NCBI GenBank assembly: GCA_041476545.1
Contig: JBGOTP010000252.1
Location: 1 to 7,852 of the forward strand
From: JBGOTP01 sp041476545
Lineage (GTDB): Bacteria > Acidobacteriota > Vicinamibacteria > Vicinamibacterales > CAVVIG01
Direction of reading: 5' to 3'
Length of the DNA stretch: 7,852 nucleotides
The translations under genes were made by a program, and so were the position numbers. Positions 5,821 to 7,852 of the stretch are shown piece after piece. Position 1 is the stretch's first letter. Each line of letters opens with the position of its first letter. The notes beneath the pieces are model-generated. The model did not search any database. It saw only the letters and a program-made list of their open reading frames with translations, and was not told the DNA's origin.

Positions 5821-6105
5821 ATGACCCTCGTCGGTAAGCGGCTCCTCGCTGAGTTTGCTCAACGCCACGCCTCAGCCCGGAACGCGATAGCGGCTTGGGT
5901 AGGTGAAGTGGAGGCCGCCGCCTGGCGGTCTTCCGTCGACGTGAAAGCCAAATTTGGCTCAGTCAGTTTCATTGGAAGGGACCGGCTCGTGTTCAATCTG
6001 AAAGGGAATCATTTTCGCTTGGATGCTCAGGTCAACTATTCCGCCCAAATCGTTCTAGTGCGGCGGATCGGCACACATGCGGAGTACGACTCATGGATCT
6101 TCTGA
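5821..6105 (+). CDS. higB: HigB-family type II toxin (RelE-like mRNA interferase)
   Basis: A 94-residue protein matching the HigB/RelE-fold toxins that cut mRNA at the ribosome. Conserved features are the N-terminal helix pair (KRLLAEFAQRHASARNAI, then AAWVGEVEAAAWRSSVDVKA), the core strand VFNLKGNHFRL at residues 57-67, and the C-terminal signature GTHAEYD at 84-90, which includes the usual catalytic His/Tyr region. ATG 5821 is chosen because the family begins within a few residues of the first helix; in-frame TTGs at 5782/5785 would put the operator inside the gene. GGAGG at 5801-5805 is 15 bases from this ATG, longer than ideal, while an out-of-frame ATG at 5808 lies closer, so translation may be weak. 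The gene overlaps the downstream antitoxin by 13 bases, toxin first, which is the usual higBA order. Confidence 0.9.
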   Translation: MTLVGKRLLAEFAQRHASARNAIAAWVGEVEAAAWRSSVDVKAKFGSVSFIGRDRLVFNLKGNHFRLDAQVNYSAQIVLVRRIGTHAEYDSWIF

Positions 6106-7292
6106 ATACGCCAGTTAGGGTGATCGAATCTGAGGCGGACCACTCGGCCGCTTTGGAGCAGATGGCGGAGTTGATGGCGAGCGATCCCGCAGTCGGCTCT
6201 GATTCAGAGCGCCTGCTCAAGACGCTCGCCGTACTTGTCCGCGACTACGAGTCTGCTCGATATCCAATCGCGGTCCCCGATCCTGTTGAAGCGATCAAGT
6301 TCCGGATGGAGCAGCAGGGGTTGGCGCCGAAGGACTTGATTCCATACCTTGGCAGCAGGAGCCGTGTGTCCGAAGTGCTTGCGAAAAAGCGGCCCCTGAC
6401 CTTGCCGATGATTCGGAGTCTGCACCGGGGCCTTGGCATTCCGGCGGCCAGTCTGCTGGGTGATCGTGCCGACGCCAATACCGAACTCAATCTCGATTGG
6501 AAGCGTGTGCCGTTCGCCGACATGCGGAAACGAGGCTGGATCAATCGCGTGCCCCGCGACGCATCAGAAGCGAAACAGCTTCTGGAATTGTGGATGGGCC
6601 CGGTTCGGACGCTCGAGTTCGCGCCGCTGTATCGTCGACATGTGCGCTCAGCCAAGTCGGTGGATCAGGAAAGGCTTGTCATTTGGACCGCCGCTGTGGC
6701 GAAGAGCGCATTGGCCCACCCGCCGTCCGGAAAGTTTGATCCGGCGTGGTCTGTAGACTTCTTCAGAGACGTTGCCCGAATTAGTGTCTTCAAGGATGGG
6801 CCCTCCCTGGTGACGGAGTTTCTCGACCAGCACGGCATTGTGATGGTCGTGGAACCGTCATTGTCGCCGTGGCTGGATGGCGCGGCGATGATGTGCCGGA
6901 ATCTGCCAGTGATTGCGTTGACGCTCCGGCATGACCGGCTCGACAACTTCTGGTTTGTCGTGATGCACGAACTCGTGCATCTCTTCAAGCACTTGGGACC
7001 CGAGGCCGTGTCGTTCTATGACGACCTCGACTCCGATGATCAGGCCGACCCATTGGAAGTGGAAGCAGACAAGCTCGCGGCTGAGGCCCTAATTCCATCG
7101 GGCGAGTGGCAAGTCAGCCCGGCCAGCAAGTTGCGCAGCGCCGATGCCGCCAACCATCTGGCCCAGCGACTGAAGATTCATCCAGCGATCGTTGCCGGAA
7201 GGATCCGGAAGGTCTACAAGGACTACCGCGTTCTGTCGGGAATGGTTGGTCAGGGGGAGGTGCGCAAACACTTCCCGGCCTTTCAGGAGTAA
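6093..7292 (+). CDS. HigA-type antitoxin fused to an ImmA/IrrE-like metallopeptidase
   Basis: A 399-residue two-domain protein. Residues 1-60 match the helical N-terminus of long HigA antitoxins (VIESEADHSAALEQMAELMA). Residues 62-122 are the XRE helix-turn-helix with the HigA hallmark text PVEAIKFRMEQQGLAPKDL and GSRSRVSEVLAKKRPLTLPM. From about 130 to 360 it is an ImmA/IrrE (DUF955) peptidase: a helical region, then the zinc site MHELVHLFKH with H292-E293-x2-H296, and the third-ligand helix LEVEADKLAAEALIP (E322/E324). It starts at ATG 6093 inside the end of higB (13-base overlap), so the two are translationally coupled. The HTH presumably represses at the palindrome 5773-5795 and neutralises HigB. 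The peptidase could cleave this protein or another regulator under stress, as ImmA does to ImmR; that is inference. The active-site residues are intact. The C-terminal tail GRIRKVYKDYRVL is typical of XRE-ImmA proteins. Confidence 0.9.
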   Translation: MDLLNTPVRVIESEADHSAALEQMAELMASDPAVGSDSERLLKTLAVLVRDYESARYPIAVPDPVEAIKFRMEQQGLAPKDLIPYLGSRSRVSEVLAKKRPLTLPMIRSLHRGLGIPAASLLGDRADANTELNLDWKRVPFADMRKRGWINRVPRDASEAKQLLELWMGPVRTLEFAPLYRRHVRSAKSVDQERLVIWTAAVAKSALAHPPSGKFDPAWSVDFFRDVARISVFKDGPSLVTEFLDQHGIVMVVEPSLSPWLDGAAMMCRNLPVIALTLRHDRLDNFWFVVMHELVHLFKHLGPEAVSFYDDLDSDDQADPLEVEADKLAAEALIPSGEWQVSPASKLRSADAANHLAQRLKIHPAIVAGRIRKVYKDYRVLSGMVGQGEVRKHFPAFQE

Positions 7293-7682
7293 ACCATGTT
7301 CGGGCATGCACACTACGTTTCCCTCATGCGTGCGAAGGACGCCGAGTTGAGGGCGCTTCGAGATCTCGCGCCAACGCTGCGGTCCTGGATTACTCCACTG
7401 CTCGAGGACGCGGTTGTCGTCCGGGTCTGTCGGCACTGCCTCGATAGTCTCTGTGGGGCTCACGCGCTTGGTGACTGACGTGATGTAGTCGTCGGCCTGG
7501 CTCAGTTGTTCGGGCGTGCGATTGAACTTCTCGCGCAGGACTCGGAGCGTTTCCTTGCGGAGGGTATCGGAAATCGCCAGCTCGACCTCACCGTCGAGTG
7601 CTGCTTCGAGCAGCGTCAGTGGCTTGCCGCCGAAGATGAGCGCGGAGATGAAAATATTGGAATCTGCGGTAACCTGGATCAC
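7089..7682 (-). CDS. PIN-domain toxin (VapC-like), C-terminus probably frameshifted
   Basis: From GTG 7682 the first 94 residues form a clear PIN ribonuclease domain: VIQVTADSNIFISALIFGG (D7), AISDTLRKETLRVLRE (E44), and PTDPDDNRVLE (D88/D89). PIN toxins cleave tRNA or other RNA using these acidic residues. After E94 (base 7401) the family's final block, a hydrophobic strand plus a 'GD.DLL' motif, does not appear in frame; instead the ORF runs 103 residues to a stop at 7089, its last 204 bases antisense to the peptidase gene. In a neighbouring frame GCG-CGA-GAT-CTC-GAA-GCG at 7371-7354 reads ARDLEA, which resembles the missing motif, so a frameshift near 7400 is likely and the true gene probably ended near 7310. 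As read, the product is 197 residues against a usual 130-150. The GTG overlaps a minus-strand TGA (GTGA at 7682-7679) that could end an upstream gene. Confidence 0.6.
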   Translation of the reverse strand: MIQVTADSNIFISALIFGGKPLTLLEAALDGEVELAISDTLRKETLRVLREKFNRTPEQLSQADDYITSVTKRVSPTETIEAVPTDPDDNRVLEQWSNPGPQRWREISKRPQLGVLRTHEGNVVCMPEHGLLLKGREVFAHLPLTNHSRQNAVVLVDLPDPSGNDRWMNLQSLGQMVGGIGAAQLAGRADLPLARWN

Positions 7683-7731
7683 CGCTGCCGTCTGGCCGCG
7701 TCGACAAGGCGGGGAACATCGGCCTCGGTAA

Positions 7732-7852
7732 GTGGACGAACCGACAACCCTACCCGAAGGAACGGTTGTCGATCTCGTCGCAGACGACGAGGGCGATGAT
7801 CTTTCCACAGAGGAGCGGCAGGCATTCCACGACGCCTTGGCGGCGTCGTGGA
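7732..7852 (+). CDS. Small acidic antitoxin of an addiction module, 5' part only
   Basis: From GTG 7732 the plus strand reads VDEPTTLPEGTVVDLVADDE, then GDDLSTEERQAFHDALAASW, and is cut by the window end after 40 codons. The 'DEPT.LPEGT.V.LV..D.GD.L..EER...H.AL..SW' text is the start of a common family of 60-80-residue antitoxins usually followed by a ParE/RelE-type toxin. A TAA stands directly before the GTG in frame, so homologues' few extra N-terminal residues are absent here. It diverges from the PIN gene with 49 bases between the starts, so the two are probably not partners; its own toxin would lie beyond the window. Identification is from pattern memory on a short fragment. Confidence 0.5.
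   Translation, partial: MDEPTTLPEGTVVDLVADDEGDDLSTEERQAFHDALAASW
7826..7852. repeat. Perfect 11-base inverted repeat at the window end
   Basis: TCCACGACGCC at 7826-7836 and GGCGTCGTGGA at 7842-7852 are exact reverse complements with loop TTGGC, the second arm ending on the final base. It falls inside the antitoxin reading frame (HDALAASW). It may be a natural hairpin at which assembly stopped, or a fold-back artefact at a contig end. Confidence 0.5.

Noticed and set aside
1..7852. CRISPR array, tRNA or rRNA genes
   Set aside because: No regularly spaced repeats, no tRNA-like cloverleaf text and no rRNA sequence were seen on either strand by eye.

Overview
The window is high in G+C. It begins inside one gene and ends inside another, so it is probably a whole contig from an uncultured or metagenomic source. 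The gene types (Met-rich YtkA/FixH-like protein, TolC-like outer-membrane factor and RND adaptor at the left, then accessory defence and toxin-antitoxin genes) suggest a Gram-negative soil or environmental bacterium such as an acidobacterium, gemmatimonad or proteobacterium. No ribosomal or marker gene is present to fix the taxon.

Left part (about 1-2906, plus strand): a tightly coupled efflux operon. The 3' end of a YtkA/FixH-like gene overlaps an outer-membrane factor by ATGA, and that gene overlaps an RND/HlyD-family periplasmic adaptor by one base. The inner-membrane RND pump that should follow is absent. Right after the adaptor stop, the sequence switches to a minus-strand protein-kinase gene that has lost everything downstream of its hinge region. 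Two partner-less genes meeting at one point mark a deletion, a rearrangement or an assembly join.

Middle part (about 2907-5566, minus strand, read right to left): an accessory cassette that looks like part of a defence or stress island. It holds a three-helix membrane protein with a Pro-rich tail, an ATGA-coupled Lys-rich micro-ORF, a four-cysteine zinc ribbon, an Mrr-type restriction endonuclease domain, a small WYL-like protein, and the N-lobe of a serine/threonine kinase. The zinc ribbon and Mrr lie in the same frame, separated by one TGA. The WYL-like gene needs one frameshift and the kinase is truncated. The cassette is therefore partly decayed here, although its gene order may be intact and functional elsewhere.

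Right part (about 5740-7852): a divergent toxin-antitoxin region. A strong sigma70-like promoter overlaps a perfect 9+9 palindrome, followed by a HigB toxin and a HigA antitoxin fused to an ImmA/IrrE-type HExxH metallopeptidase, overlapping by 13 bases. On the minus strand, tail to tail with it, is a PIN-domain toxin whose last conserved block seems destroyed by a frameshift. On the plus strand at the edge is the start of a small acidic antitoxin, cut by the window end exactly at the end of an 11+11 palindrome.

The strongest leads are the membrane/zinc-ribbon-Mrr/WYL/kinase cassette as an uncharacterised gene set, the selected peptide repeat in its membrane protein, and the HigB plus HigA-ImmA fusion with a readable operator.
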